Shown: positions 51,537 through 61,114, counted from the first letter of the stretch. The stretch: DNA of 64,000 nt from DASVFB01 sp963815965 (GCA_963815965.1 CAWFIT010000007.1:66164-130163), one strand, 5' to 3'. Program-made: numbers and translations. Notes: generated by a model from the sequence alone, not told the origin.

Positions 51537-52419
51537 TTACCAGCCGCGGGTCTCGAGCAGCTCTTCGGGGGCGAGCGATGCTGCGGAAAGACCGCTCATC
51601 GCATCGCCGAGGCCTTGCGAGACGCGCGCGAGGATCGCGGCGTCCTCGAAGTGCGTGGTTGCTTCGACGATCGCCTTCGCGCGGGGCTCGGGGTCGTCGG
51701 CCTTGAAGATCCCCGACCCGACGAAGACGCCGTCAGCGCCGAGCTGCATGCAGAGCGCAGCGTCGGCCGGCGTCGCGATGCCGCCGGCAGTGAACGTCAC
51801 GACCGGCAAGCGCCCGTTCTCGGCGACCCAGCGCACGAGCTCGAACGGCGCGCGCAACTCCTTCGCCTCCGCGAACAAGCTCCTCCTCGCGCAGCGACTG
51901 GAGCCGCCGGATGTGGCCGAACACCGAGCGCATATGCGTGACCGCATTGACGATGTCACCGGTCCCGGCCTCGCCCTTCGTGCGGATCATCGCGGCGCCT
52001 TCCGCGATGCGCCGCAGCGCCTCGCCGAGGTTCGTGCAGCCGCAGACGAACGGGACGGTGAACTTCCACTTGTCGATGTGGTGCGCGGTGTCCGCCGGCG
52101 TCAGCACCTCGGACTCGTCGATGTAGTCGACCTCGAGCGCCTCGAGGATCTGCGCCTCGACGAAGTGGCCGATGCGCGCCTTCGCCATCACCGGGATCGT
52201 CACGGCCTCCTGGATCTCGCGGATCTTGTCCGGATCGGCCATGCGCGCGACGCCGCCCTGGGCGCGGATGTCCGCCGGGACGCGCTCGAGCGCCATGACT
52301 GCGCAGGCGCCTGCGTCCTCGGCGATGCGTGCCTGCTCGGCGGTGGTGACGTCCATGATGACGCCGCCTTTGAGCATCTCGGCAAGGCCGGTCTTGACCC
52401 GGAGCGTCCCGATCTCCAC
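51537..52419 (-). CDS. pdxS: Pyridoxal 5'-phosphate synthase subunit PdxS (frameshifted)
   Basis: PdxS builds PLP from ribose 5-phosphate, glyceraldehyde 3-phosphate and ammonia. The N-terminal frame shows LAEMLKGGVIMDVTTAEQAR, ACAVMALERVPADIRAQGGV, the Lys-containing IPVMAKARIGHFVEAQ, and GEAGTGDIVNAVTHMR. Near 51880 one surplus T in CTTGTTC breaks the frame; the other frame carries LFAEAKELRAPFELV, TFTAGGIATPADAALCMQLG and VSQGLGDAMSGL to the stop. With that T removed, a normal protein of about 293 residues results. This essential-type gene being broken points to a sequence error. Confidence 0.92.
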
Positions 52420-52443
52420 GAAGGCCAGTCTAGCCAGTCGCTA

Positions 52444-52896
52444 CTAGGCGGCAGTGCGAACAGCGGCCGCGGACTGCGGCTGCGCGATGACGAGCACGCG
52501 GCACGGAGAACGCTTCAACACCGTCTCGACGGTGCCGCCGAACGGTCCTCGCCGGCTGCGTGCGGCCCCGATCACGACGAGCTCCACGTCCCGCGACGTC
52601 GCCTCGGCGGCGATCGCCGAGCCTGCGTCGCGACCCCGGACGACGCACCCGTGCACGCGGATCCCGTACGACTCGCCGACCACCTCGGCGCGCTTCAGCA
52701 ACAGCTTCGCGTCGGCCTCTTCGCCGAGCATGTGCGCACCGAGCGGCAGCACCGGCGGCACCTCGACCACCGCGAGCGCCGTGATCGACGCACCGTGCTC
52801 CGTGGCGAGGCGGCAAGCGACGTCGAGCGCGGTGTCCGTCTCGACGTTGTCGGCGACGGGAACGAGAATCGAGCGATAGCCGATCGTCCGCGACAT
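52444..52896 (-). CDS. Universal stress protein (UspA family)
   Basis: A 150-residue single UspA domain. It has the start YRSILVPVADNVETDTALDV, a central ITALAVVEVPPV strand and the end VELVVIGAARSRRGPFGG plus VETVLKRSPCRVLVIAQP. The ATP-binding glycine pattern is only partly kept. It follows the KdpE-like gene on the same strand; Usp domains are normally part of KdpD and often accompany APC-type potassium transporters, which fits this neighbourhood. Confidence 0.88.
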   Translation of the reverse strand: MSRTIGYRSILVPVADNVETDTALDVACRLATEHGASITALAVVEVPPVLPLGAHMLGEEADAKLLLKRAEVVGESYGIRVHGCVVRGRDAGSAIAAEATSRDVELVVIGAARSRRGPFGGTVETVLKRSPCRVLVIAQPQSAAAVRTAA

Positions 52897-52953
52897 ACCG
52901 TCGACGCTAGAGCGGCCGAGCTTGCCGCCGGCTTAAGGAGCGCGGCAGGACTC

Positions 52954-53638
52954 TTAAGAAGGGCTTACGAGCCGGTAGCCGACGCCCGGCTGGTTGAGCA
53001 GGTAGCGCGGCCGGGCGGGGTCGGGCTCGATCTTCCGGCGCAGATGCGAGACGTAGACGTGCAGGTAGTTCGACTCCTCTCGATACGCAGGGCCCCAGAT
53101 CGCGCGAAGGATCGCAGGATGCGTCAGCAGCTTGCCCTCGTTCTCCGCGAGCAAGCCGGAGCAGGTCCCACTCCGTCGGAGTCAGCGCCACGGGCGTCCC
53201 GGCCATCGTCACCGTGCGCTTGTCGCGGTCGAGCCGCAGCTCGCCGACCTCGATCACGGGCTCGCCCGACGGCGCCGTGCGCCGCAGCGCGGCGCGCAGC
53301 CGCGCGAGAAGCTCGTCGCCGCTGAACGGCTTGGTGACGTAGTCGTCGGCGCCCGCATCGAGCGCCGCGATCTTCTCCCGCTCGTCGCCGACCGCGGAGA
53401 GGACGACGATCGGCGCGGCCGACCAGCGCCGCAGCTCGCGGCAGACCTCCGTGCCGCTGCCGTCGGGAAGCAGTAGGTCGAGGATCACCGCATCCGGCGG
53501 ACGCATCGCGGCCTGCGCGAGCGCGTCCTTCGCCGTCGCGGCCGCATCGACGAGATAGCCGGCGTTGCCCAGCTTGATCTGCAGCGCGCGCAGGATCTGC
53601 GGTTCGTCGTCGACGACGAGCACGCGCGCCCCGCTCAT
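52954..53638 (-). CDS. kdpE: KdpE-like OmpR-family response regulator (frameshifted)
   Basis: A two-component regulator of about 227 residues. The receiver domain has VLVVDDEPQILRALQIKL, the phosphorylated Asp in VILDLLLPDGSG and the Lys in DYVTKPFSGDEL. The winged helix starts with VEVGELRLD-like IEVGELRLDRDKRTV and LTPTEWDLLRL. Near 53155 one surplus T (CTTGCTC) shifts the frame; the other frame provides LAENEGKLLTHPAILRAIWG and NYLHVYVSHLRRKIEPDP to the end. Its ATG overlaps the kinase stop (ATGA). Confidence 0.9.
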
Positions 53639-54612
53639 GCGGGCCCGCCCACAGCCGGAAGGGAAAACGCGAACGTCGAACCCCGGCCGGGCTCCGACTC
53701 CACCCAGAGGCGTCCGTGGTTCACGGCGAGAAAGCCTCGTGCGATCGCGAGACCGAGGCCGGAGCCCGGTCCGCCGTTGACGTTGGTCCCGCGCGCGAAC
53801 GGCTCGAAGATCGCCTCCTGTTCGTCGGGCACGACGCCGGGGCCGTCGTCGGAGACGCGGACGACCACCTCGCCGTCCGCCTCTGCGACGGACACCTGGA
53901 CGGCGGGCGAGAAGCGAAGAGCGTTCTCGAGCAGGTTGACGAGTACGTGCTCGATCTGCGTCGCGTCGACCTCGACCGTCGGCGGAACCGGCGGCAGCCG
54001 CACCTCGATCGCATCGCCGCCGTCGCCGATCACGTCCAGCGCACGCGCGACCAGCCCGTCGACGGGCCAGACCTCGAGGTCCGGCGTCGCGGCCCCAGCC
54101 TCGAGCCGCGAGAGGTCGAGCAGGTTCGCGACGAGTCGATCGAGCCGTTGCGCCTGCAGCCGGATCGCGTCGAGCAGCTCGTCGCGCTGTGCGCTCGAGA
54201 CGTTGCCGCGCGCGACTTCGCTCGCCGTGAGGATCGCGGTGATCGGCGAGCGCAGGTCGTGGCTGACCGAGCGCAGCACCGCGGTCTTCGCCGCGTCCTC
54301 CCGCGCGAGCCGCCGCTGGCGCGTCGCGAGCGCGCTCACACTCACCGCCGTCCCGAGATAGACCGCGAGCGCAACCCAGTTCTCGGAGTCGCGAAGCTGG
54401 AACGTGTGCGTCGGCGGCAGGAAGAACCAGTTGAAGGCGAGCATGCTGACGATCGACACAGGCACCGCGTAGCGCAGTCCCCAGAGGGCGGCGACGGGAA
54501 GCACCGCGAAGAGATAGAGCACGCCGAGGCTGAGCACCGGCGCGATCGGCTCGAGCGCGTAGACGCCGAGGCTGACGAGCGCTACCGCACCAAGGCTGAG
54601 GAGGACACGCAT
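53635..54612 (-). CDS. KdpD-like histidine kinase lacking the N-terminal sensor/Usp part
   Basis: A 325-residue membrane kinase. The N-terminus holds the four-span DUF4118 module of KdpD (VLYLFAVLPVAALWGLRYA, MLAFNWFFLPPTHTF). It is followed by the phospho-acceptor box SVSHDLRSPITAILTASEV near 115 and the N, G1 and G2 boxes (LVNLLENALRFSP, VSDDGPGVV, GSGLGLAIARGF). The large KdpD N-terminal domain and Usp domain are absent; a separate usp gene lies two genes downstream. It probably senses potassium or turgor state for KdpE, which follows with a 4-bp overlap. Confidence 0.9.
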   Translation of the reverse strand: MRVLLSLGAVALVSLGVYALEPIAPVLSLGVLYLFAVLPVAALWGLRYAVPVSIVSMLAFNWFFLPPTHTFQLRDSENWVALAVYLGTAVSVSALATRQRRLAREDAAKTAVLRSVSHDLRSPITAILTASEVARGNVSSAQRDELLDAIRLQAQRLDRLVANLLDLSRLEAGAATPDLEVWPVDGLVARALDVIGDGGDAIEVRLPPVPPTVEVDATQIEHVLVNLLENALRFSPAVQVSVAEADGEVVVRVSDDGPGVVPDEQEAIFEPFARGTNVNGGPGSGLGLAIARGFLAVNHGRLWVESEPGRGSTFAFSLPAVGGPA

Positions 54613-54697
54613 CGCTCAGCAAGGGTACGCCGACGCGGTCTTAAGAACCTCTGAAAGGTACGGCGCGGCCTCCACCGCTCGGAGTACCGTCGCCCCG

Positions 54698-56965
54698 GTG
54701 CAGACCGAAGCCGTGAAGCGACTCCTCGTCGGCCGGCCGATGCGCGAGCGGACGAGATGGACGACACGCTCCTCTCGAAGTAGCTGGCGCTGCCCGTCTT
54801 CGCGTCGGACCCGCTGTCCTCGGTCGCGTACGCGACGGAGGTCGGGCCTCGTCGTGCTCGTCGCAGCCTCGGCGGCCGCGGCGCACCACATCCTGCCGAT
54901 CTCGTTCGTTATCGCGGCGCTGCTCGCGATCGTCGTCGTCTCCTACCGCAGACGGTTCGCGTGTACGAGACGAGCGGCGGCGCGTATGTCGTTGCGAAGG
55001 ACAATCTCGGCACGCTGCCGAGTCTCGTGGCGGCCGCGGCGCTGCTGATTGACTACATCCTCACCGTCGCGGTCTCTGTCGCCGCCGGAGTCCTCGCGCT
55101 CACGTCGGCGGCGCCGTCGCTCGCGCCGCACAAGGTTGGGCTGTCGCTCCTGTTCGTCGTGCGCTCACCGTCGCGAACTTGCGAGGCGTCCGCGAATCCG
55201 GCATCGCCTTCGCGCTCCCGACCTACTCTTCGTCGCCGTGATGTACATCATGGTCGCCGCAGGCATCGGCAAATGCGTCGCGGGAACCTGCCCGCAGGCG
55301 ACGGTCCCCGACCCGGTCGCCACCGGGATCGGCGTCGGTGACGATCTTCGTCCTCGTCCGAGCGTTCGCCTCCGGGCCGGCTGGCATTGACAGGCGTCGA
55401 GGCGATCTCGAACGGCGTCGGCGCTTTCAAGCGCCCGCCCAAGGGACGGAACGCCGCCGCGACGCTCGGCGATCATCGGCGTCATCGCGATCACGCTCTT
55501 CATCGGCGTCTCGTACCTCACGGTGAAGATGCACGCGAGCCCGAGCGAGACAGCGTTTCGCTGCGTCTCGGAGATCGCCCGCGCGACCTTCCCGGCCGGC
55601 TCGACGGCCTCCGGGCTGTTTTGGGCCGTGCAAGTCCTCACCTTCGCGATCCTGGTCCTCGCAGCGAATACGTCGTATCAGGGCTTCCCACGGCTTGCGG
55701 CCGTGCTCGCGCGCGACCGTTTCTTTCCTCGGCAGTTCGTGAACCTCGGAGACCGCCTCGTCTATTCGAACGGGATCATCGTGCTCGCCGCGATCGCGTC
55801 GCTCTTGATCTGGGTCTTCCATGCAAACGTCATCAATCTGATCCACCTCTACGTCATCGGCGTGTTCACGGCGTTCACGCTCTCCCAGTTCGGGATGGTG
55901 CGCTACTGGCGCCGCACCGAGAGCGCGGCTGGCGCAAGAGCGCGCTCGTGAACGGAGCGGGCGCACTCACGACGGCGATCGTCACACTGCTCGTGATCCA
56001 GGCGAAGTTCACCGAGGGCGCCTGGATGGTCACGGTCGCGGTCCCCGTGCTCGTTCTGGGCTTTTACGGGACGAAGAGCCACTACCGGCGCGTCGGCCGG
56101 CGTCTGCGCGCCGGCGTGAGCGCGGTCGCCGCGGCACCGCAGGCGACGAACGAGGTCGTCGTATTCGCCGACTCGTACGACGCCGCGCTGCTCGAGGCGG
56201 TGTGGTACGCGCGTGCGATCTCGGGCGACACGCTTCCGCGCCGTGAGCGCCCCCGGCCGGCGCAGCGACCCGGGGCTTCGCGCCCGCTTCCGGGAGCTCA
56301 CGGACATCCGACCCGACCTCGAGGTGCTGCCGACGCGCGAAGGGCGGGTCGAGGCGGTGATCGAGTACCTCTGGGCGCTGCCGCGCGGCGAGTCGCAGTT
56401 CGTGACGGCGATCGTTCCCGAAGCTCTTCCGGCGGCGGTCGCTCGTCTCGGCACTCACACGCCGCCGCCTGGAGTTCTCGCTCAAGCTGCGACTGCTGAC
56501 CGAGCCCGGCGTCGTGGTCACGGACGTCCCCGTGCTCGGCGAGCGGCGCAGACACGCGGCTGCCGCAGCGCGCGGTCTGCCGGATCCTCGTCTCCGGCGC
56601 GCACGCCGCGACGATGCGCGCAGTGCACTACGCGAGCACACTCGGCTTCGAGGACACGAAGGCGATCTTCTTCGCGTTCGACGCGGAAGAGGCGGCACGG
56701 ATGCGGAGCGACTGGCGCGAGCGGAAGATTCCCGTGCGAGCTGGAGATCGAAGAGGCGCCGTTCCGCGACATCGGCGATCCCCTGATGCGTTACCTCCGC
56801 GCGATCACCGCCGATCCCGACGCTGTCGCCGTCGTGGTCATGCCCGAGCTGATCTTTCGCGGCTGGCGGCGGCTGCTGCACAACCAGCGCGCGCTCTACA
56901 TCAAGCGGCTGCTTCTCTTCGAGCCGCGCGTGATCCTCGCCGCCGTCCCCTACCGGCTCAACTGA
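54698..56965 (+). pseudogene. KimA-like APC-family potassium transporter, heavily disrupted
   Basis: Pieces in all three plus frames add up to one large APC permease of the KimA/YdaO kind: EAVKRLLVGRPMR, LALPVFASDPLSSVAYATE, YETSGGAYVVAKDNLGTLPS, LIDYILTVAVSVAAGVLALT, VMYIMVAAGIG, LTGVEAISNGVGAFKRPPKG, VKMHASPSETAFRCVSEIAR, AANTSYQGFPRLAAVLARDR, and a C-terminal region ending LYIKRLLLFEPRVILAAVPY. At least seven frame changes and an in-frame TAG (54781, where Lys is expected) separate them. KimA imports K+ and is controlled by c-di-AMP. It diverges from the KdpDE-like operon. Confidence 0.8.
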
Positions 56966-57607
56966 TCAGCGATCCTGCAGCGCGTCGAGCGCGACGGCGA
57001 ACGCGAGGACGAGGCGACGGTCCGCGTCGCCGAACGCCTCGTCGAGCTCGAGCACGTAACGATCGCGGAACTTGCCGAGAACGCGCCGATAGCTGCCGAC
57101 GTGCGCGCCGTTCCGCTTGAAGTCGAAGTTGAACGGCAGCCAGCCGAGGAGGGAAAGCCAGTCGGGAAGGAGGTCGGCGGCACGGCGGACGATCGCAACG
57201 ACCCAACTCGACTCGTGCGCCTCGAAGAGCTCGATCCCGCTCGAGTCGCGAACGTGCCAGTGGCTGCGCAGCAGCGACTTCGTGAAGTTCTTCTCGAGCA
57301 GCCCGATCACTTGGCCTTCGGCGTCCAACACCTCGTGACGGCCGCGGAACTCGAACACGCTCTTCGACTTGATCATGAAGAGATGCTCGTCGCGGTCGGG
57401 ATCGAGACGGAAGCGAATGTCCTCCTTGATCTTCATCTTCTTCTGCTTGACGAAGAGGAGCGGCCGGCCTTCTTCGGTCGACCCAGGCGTCGGCACGCTG
57501 ATGCGGTACTCGTTCGCGATCGGCTTGAAGATCTGCTGGATGAGGAAGCGGTTCGACGCTTCCACCTCGGTCAAGACTTGCCGGGGGTCGATGCCGATCG
57601 TGCTCAC
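56966..57607 (-). CDS. LURP-one/Tubby C2-related protein
   Basis: A 213-residue protein of the LURP-one-related/scramblase-like (Tubby C2) superfamily. It contains FLIQQIFKPIANEYRIS, LFVKQKKMKIKEDIRFRLD, the central DEHLFMIKSKSVFEFRGRHE, VLDAEGQVIGLLEKNFTKSL and a C-terminal VLELDEAFGDADRRLVLAFA. The family fold binds lipids in some members; bacterial function is unknown. It abuts the transporter remnant end in convergent orientation without a gap. Confidence 0.8.
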   Translation of the reverse strand: MSTIGIDPRQVLTEVEASNRFLIQQIFKPIANEYRISVPTPGSTEEGRPLLFVKQKKMKIKEDIRFRLDPDRDEHLFMIKSKSVFEFRGRHEVLDAEGQVIGLLEKNFTKSLLRSHWHVRDSSGIELFEAHESSWVVAIVRRAADLLPDWLSLLGWLPFNFDFKRNGAHVGSYRRVLGKFRDRYVLELDEAFGDADRRLVLAFAVALDALQDR

Positions 57608-57622
57608 GCGCTCATCCTGCCA

Positions 57623-57997
57623 CTAACCCAGCTCGGTGGCGACCTGCGCGGCCGCGAAGCAGCGCCACGCGAGATCGGAGTCGGCCAGAAGCTGGTCGAG
57701 CGACGCCGTGGCGGCCGGCTGTTCGCGCACGTGGACGCGCAAAGACTCGAGCCCCTGCTCGAGCGCACGCCGCCGCTCCGCTCCGTCGAGCTCCTCGGCG
57801 AGACGGACGACAGCTTCCTCGGCGAGGCTCAGCTCCCGCTGCGGGCTACCGCCAACAGCCCGGACGACGAGCGCCCGCCGGACAGCTTCGTTCAGCTCGT
57901 CCTCTGGGATCTCGACTGCCTGCCCCGCGACGTATGCGAGCGCCGCGCGGCGGGCGTCGTCGTCCATCTCCTCCAGGCCGGCGACCCACGCTTCCAT
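57623..57997 (-). CDS. Helical acidic protein of unknown function
   Basis: A 124-residue protein starting MEAWVAGLEEMDDDARRAAL at ATG 57997, with several short predicted helices (ELSLAEEAVVRLAEELDGAE, RRRALEQGLESLRVHVREQP) and a final SDLAWRCFAAAQVATEL. It is acidic, has no membrane segment and I recognise no family. It lies 15 bases before the LURP-one-like gene and may share its transcript. Confidence 0.65.
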   Translation of the reverse strand: MEAWVAGLEEMDDDARRAALAYVAGQAVEIPEDELNEAVRRALVVRAVGGSPQRELSLAEEAVVRLAEELDGAERRRALEQGLESLRVHVREQPAATASLDQLLADSDLAWRCFAAAQVATELG

Positions 57998-58224
57998 GCC
58001 GGGATCAAAACACGAGCGAGTTTCGGGATCCGCAATGGGGGGCAACAGCCGTTCTATCCCTCTCCCCTGAGGGTTCGGCGGGCGTGCGGTTGCGGCCGGT
58101 CGCCCGCCGACTGGTTTCTGCGGCTTGACACGAGGCCAGGACTGGCGCATCGTGACCGCTAAGAACTGCCGTCGGCGTCCTCGAGACGCCGTCCGAAACC
58201 GAGGAAGGATGCCGCCGTGCACAC

Positions 58225-58983
58225 GTGCTGCGACATCTGCGGCCGCACCGCTGGCAGACGCTTGCGATCAAGGCGACCGAGATCTTGCGCCAGGCAACGG
58301 AGCACATCGTCCTGGAGCAGGTCTTCGAGGGTGTCACGCGCTTGCTCGCGTGCGTCGACCAGGAACCGACGGAGGCCCGCGCGACGCCGAAGGCAACCGA
58401 GGTTGCGGCACAGAAGCTGACCGCGATGCTCGCGCAGGACGAAGAGCAGTTTCGAAAGACCGAGAGCTACTACGCACGCGCCGGCGAGAACTCGGCCCGC
58501 ATCGTCTACTTCCGAGGCATGCTGAACGGCGCCGGTCTCTGCGCGATCGTCATCGCCGCGGTCGCGTGCACCCTCTGGGCAAGCGGCGAATGGACCGACT
58601 CGAGCGGAGACCTTTTGGCTTCGGTCGCGCTGGGTGCGCTCGGCGCGATCGTCAGCGTGATGACGCGCATGGCGTCGTCGAACGGCTTCAACCTCGACTT
58701 CGAGGTCGGAAGAAAGTCGATCCGACGACTCGGCAGCTTGCGACCGTGGATCGGCGCAACGCTCGCGCTCCCCATCTACCTCGCGCTGAAGAGCAACCTG
58801 CTTGTCGGGACGGTCGAGAACCCCGGGACGTATTTCTACGCGACTATCGCGTTCGTCGCGGGCTTCAGCGAGCGCCGCGCCAAGGTGTTGCTGGACGGCG
58901 TCGGCGGCGGCATCGCGCCGACGTCGAAAGAGCCCGTCGAGGCGACGAGCATTCCTGACGGCGCGGCCGCCGCGCCGAAGTAG
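58225..58983 (+). CDS. Membrane protein of an in-window paralogous family (copy B)
   Basis: A 252-residue protein. An N-terminal helical region is followed by ESYYARAGENSARIVYFRGM, then about four membrane segments (LCAIVIAAVACTLWAS, LASVALGALGAIVSVMTRM, WIGATLALPIYLALK, YFYATIAFVAGF) and the signature GFSERRAKVLLDGVGGG with an Ala/Pro tail. It matches copy A at 11308-12342 through the whole membrane part but has a much shorter N-terminal half. The GTG at 58225 is the earliest start. Function unknown. Confidence 0.78.
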   Translation: MLRHLRPHRWQTLAIKATEILRQATEHIVLEQVFEGVTRLLACVDQEPTEARATPKATEVAAQKLTAMLAQDEEQFRKTESYYARAGENSARIVYFRGMLNGAGLCAIVIAAVACTLWASGEWTDSSGDLLASVALGALGAIVSVMTRMASSNGFNLDFEVGRKSIRRLGSLRPWIGATLALPIYLALKSNLLVGTVENPGTYFYATIAFVAGFSERRAKVLLDGVGGGIAPTSKEPVEATSIPDGAAAAPK

Positions 58984-59000
58984 AAACAGCCACGGGCTAG

Positions 59001-59043
59001 TTCGTGAGGCGACCGGGCTACGCGCGCCCGGCTGCCTCACGAA
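59001..59043. terminator. Bidirectional hairpin terminator
   Basis: TTCGTGAGGC (59001-59010) pairs perfectly with GCCTCACGAA (59034-59043), and an inner CCGGGC pairs with GCCCGG. It lies between the convergent copy B and SHOCT genes, 18 bases from each stop, so it can end both transcripts. Confidence 0.8.
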
Positions 59044-59060
59044 TCTGTGTTCTGCCTCCT

Positions 59061-59459
59061 CTAGGCCGCGGCCAGCGCCTTCTTCTTGATCGCGTCGAAC
59101 TCCGCCTGGTCGATTGCGCCCGAGTCGAGAAGCGCTTTCGCCCGCTCGATCTCCGCCGCCGGGCCGCCCGAGCCGGCCACCGACTGGATGTGCGCGTCCA
59201 TCTGGGCCTGCGACGCCTGAACCTCTCTGACACTTCGGTCCGCCATCCCCTCGTGGTTCACGAGCAGGTAGATGAACACACCGAGGAACGGCACGATGAT
59301 CACGAAGATCGTCCAAAGGACTTTCGAGCCTCCGCCGATGTCCTTCCGCCGGAAGAGGTCGGCGAAGACGGTGATCAGGATCCAGAACCAGATCACCCAG
59401 GCGAAGAAGATGAGCATCGTCCAGAGGACGTCGAGGAACGGGTAGTCCGCTGCGAGCAC
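59061..59459 (-). CDS. Two-span membrane protein with SHOCT domain
   Basis: A 132-residue protein. Two membrane segments (DVLWTMLIFFAWVIWFWILI, and VLWTIFVIIVPFLGVFIYLL) form a phospholipase-D-nuclease-type N-terminal pair. The C-terminus carries a SHOCT motif, EIERAKALLDSGAIDQAEFD plus AIKKKAL. Such proteins are common in actinobacteria; SHOCT is thought to mediate oligomerisation or protein contact. Confidence 0.85.
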   Translation of the reverse strand: MLAADYPFLDVLWTMLIFFAWVIWFWILITVFADLFRRKDIGGGSKVLWTIFVIIVPFLGVFIYLLVNHEGMADRSVREVQASQAQMDAHIQSVAGSGGPAAEIERAKALLDSGAIDQAEFDAIKKKALAAA

Positions 59460-59655
59460 AGTGACCTCCTAGGTTGGTAGTGGTGTCGAGTCTCTCACGA
59501 GGGCGAACGCCAGGCGATGGGATCGATCATCTCACCCGGATGAAGCGATGTTTCGTGAAACTGAAAATCGCCGCAAAATGCGCGCAACGCAGTGCTCGAT
59601 TCGCGGCTGCGACTAGTTCCTCCGACCACGCCTGGCGAGTCAAGGCGTCCCAACG

Positions 59656-59922
59656 GTGCTGCGAATGGGCACAGATGTGTCATCCCGGGCGAGCAATTCC
59701 CGTGCGACGCTCGGAGAGGTGTTCCGCTACCTACTCAAGTCCCCTGACGGCGTGCTGCACCGCCCTGGGGTGGTCGTGACCGCCGTGCCGTTTTGGGCGC
59801 TGGCCGAGACGCTGCGGCTTGGCAACGGTCAGTTGTTACGGATCCTCGCGATCAACACCGAGATCCACCACGCGCTAATCGAGGCGGGCATCAGCGGCGT
59901 CTTCACCGTCGAGCCCGCGTAG
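59656..59922 (+). CDS. Short protein of the FTVEP paralogous family (copy 1)
   Basis: An 88-residue protein: VFRYLLKSPDGVLHRPGVVV, AVPFWALAETLRLGNGQLLR, ILAIN and the end ISGVFTVEP. The same pattern recurs at 63290-63529 and as a short fragment near 63886. GTG 59656 and ATG 59665 are both possible starts. No known domain; the compact repeated strand pattern suggests a small beta-rich fold. Confidence 0.65.
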   Translation: MLRMGTDVSSRASNSRATLGEVFRYLLKSPDGVLHRPGVVVTAVPFWALAETLRLGNGQLLRILAINTEIHHALIEAGISGVFTVEPA

Positions 59923-60129
59923 CAGCACAGCGAAGGGCGGCTGGAGGACACCCGTACACGCGCCGTGGTGCGTCGTCCATTTCGCGGACGCGGCTCCGGC
60001 ATCGCTCCCGGCTCGAGCGGGTGGAGCTGCCGCAGAACCCGAACGCGTTCGGACCCGCGTGGCACCGGCGAGGAAAGGAAAGGGGGCGCCGCCGCGGCGC
60101 CCCTGTTCCGTCGTTGCGGCTGCCGCGCG

Positions 60130-60714
60130 TTAGACCTTGAACCGAACTGAGGCAGCGTCGAGCGCGAACGGCGTCGGAAGCGAGACTGCCGGGTTCGCGC
60201 AGGCGGCCTGGGCGGCTGCCAAAGAAGCAAACGACGAGACCCACGAGAAGTCGGCTCCCATCGGCCCGCCCTTGTGGATCGAGTAGCCGCGGTACGGCGC
60301 GTTCAAGCCGGTGCCGGTGAACGACGTCTGGCGACCGACGACGTAGACGGTCGTCCCCGCCGCCGTCGTGTACGAGCCCGAGCAGACCGAGCCGATGTAC
60401 GAGAACGTCGAGGTCGGCGTCTGAACCGAGACCTTCGAGCTCTTGCCGTTGTTGCGGGCGTGGATCTGGAACTGGATGTGCCACTGGACGCCGCCGCCAA
60501 GCCGCTCCGTGGCGGTTCCGGCTGCCAGTAGCCGATTGTTGCTGTTGGTGTTGCTGTTGTGCTTTGTTGCTGTTGGTCTGTCGCTTGCGTTGCCGTTGCC
60601 GTTGCCGTGGCCGTTGCCGCCGGCGGCGACGGGTACCGCGACGACGGCCAGTAGGGCGACAGTGCCTGCCGCGGCCAGCAATGCGGTTCTGCGTCGAACA
60701 AGCCTCCTGGTCAT
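60130..60714 (-). CDS. Secreted protein of unknown function
   Basis: A 194-residue exported protein. ATG 60714 is preceded by AAGGAG. The signal peptide MTRRLVRRRTALLAAAGTVA continues to a cleavage region near VPVAAGG, followed by a Gly/Asn-rich linker (GNGHGNGNGN) and a beta-rich domain with WHIQFQIHARNNG, SYIGSVCSGSYTT and ADFSWVSSFASLAAAQAAC. Two cysteines may pair. No family recognised. Confidence 0.7.
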   Translation of the reverse strand: MTRRLVRRRTALLAAAGTVALLAVVAVPVAAGGNGHGNGNGNASDRPTATKHNSNTNSNNRLLAAGTATERLGGGVQWHIQFQIHARNNGKSSKVSVQTPTSTFSYIGSVCSGSYTTAAGTTVYVVGRQTSFTGTGLNAPYRGYSIHKGGPMGADFSWVSSFASLAAAQAACANPAVSLPTPFALDAASVRFKV

Positions 60715-61114
60715 GTCTCGGTTTCTCCTTCCGTAGCAATCACCGGACCTCGAACGAGGCGAGGAGGTCATCTCCCTACCGAAGACGATTCCGCGAAAGC
60801 ACGGAACTTGTGATTGGCTGGTGAACCGCGTGGGATGCCGAGCAGGTCGCGCGGGGTCGCGCGGGGATTACGCCGTCGCGCTTGCGTAAGGGCCTCACGG
60901 ACTGCTGAGGACCGCTCACGCGCCATGGACGCAGGAAAGCCACGGGTCGGAGCCGTGGCCTTCGGGTGGATCTCCGGTGGTGCGCGAGCTAAGAGACGGC
61001 GTCCTCGTCGCTCGGGACGATCATCGTCAGGAGCTCCGCCCGTCGCAACGTGTATCGCATCGGTCGCGGCTGCCCGTGCGTAAAGGAGAGTCGCCTGGGC
61101 GAGCATTCGGGATG
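60715..61114. other. Non-coding stretch with one hairpin
   Basis: No convincing gene is seen in these 400 bases. The only clear structure is GCCACGG (60939-60945), a 7-base loop and CCGTGGC (60953-60959). The segment preceding it, GGACGCAGGAAAGCCACGGG, superficially resembles the 3' half of a cyclic-di-GMP-I riboswitch but the 5' half is missing. Confidence 0.4.

Noticed and set aside
38279..53638. Programmed ribosomal frameshifting in recJ, pdxS and kdpE-like genes
   Set aside because: The shift sites lack slippery heptamers and downstream structures, and simple removal of one doubled base restores each frame, so sequence error is more likely.
60928..60975. Segment GGACGCAGGAAAGCCACGGG resembling a cyclic-di-GMP-I riboswitch
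   Set aside because: The AAAGCCACGGG part fits, but two extra bases interrupt it, the 5' half with the GCAAACC-like loop is missing, and no plus-strand gene follows closely.
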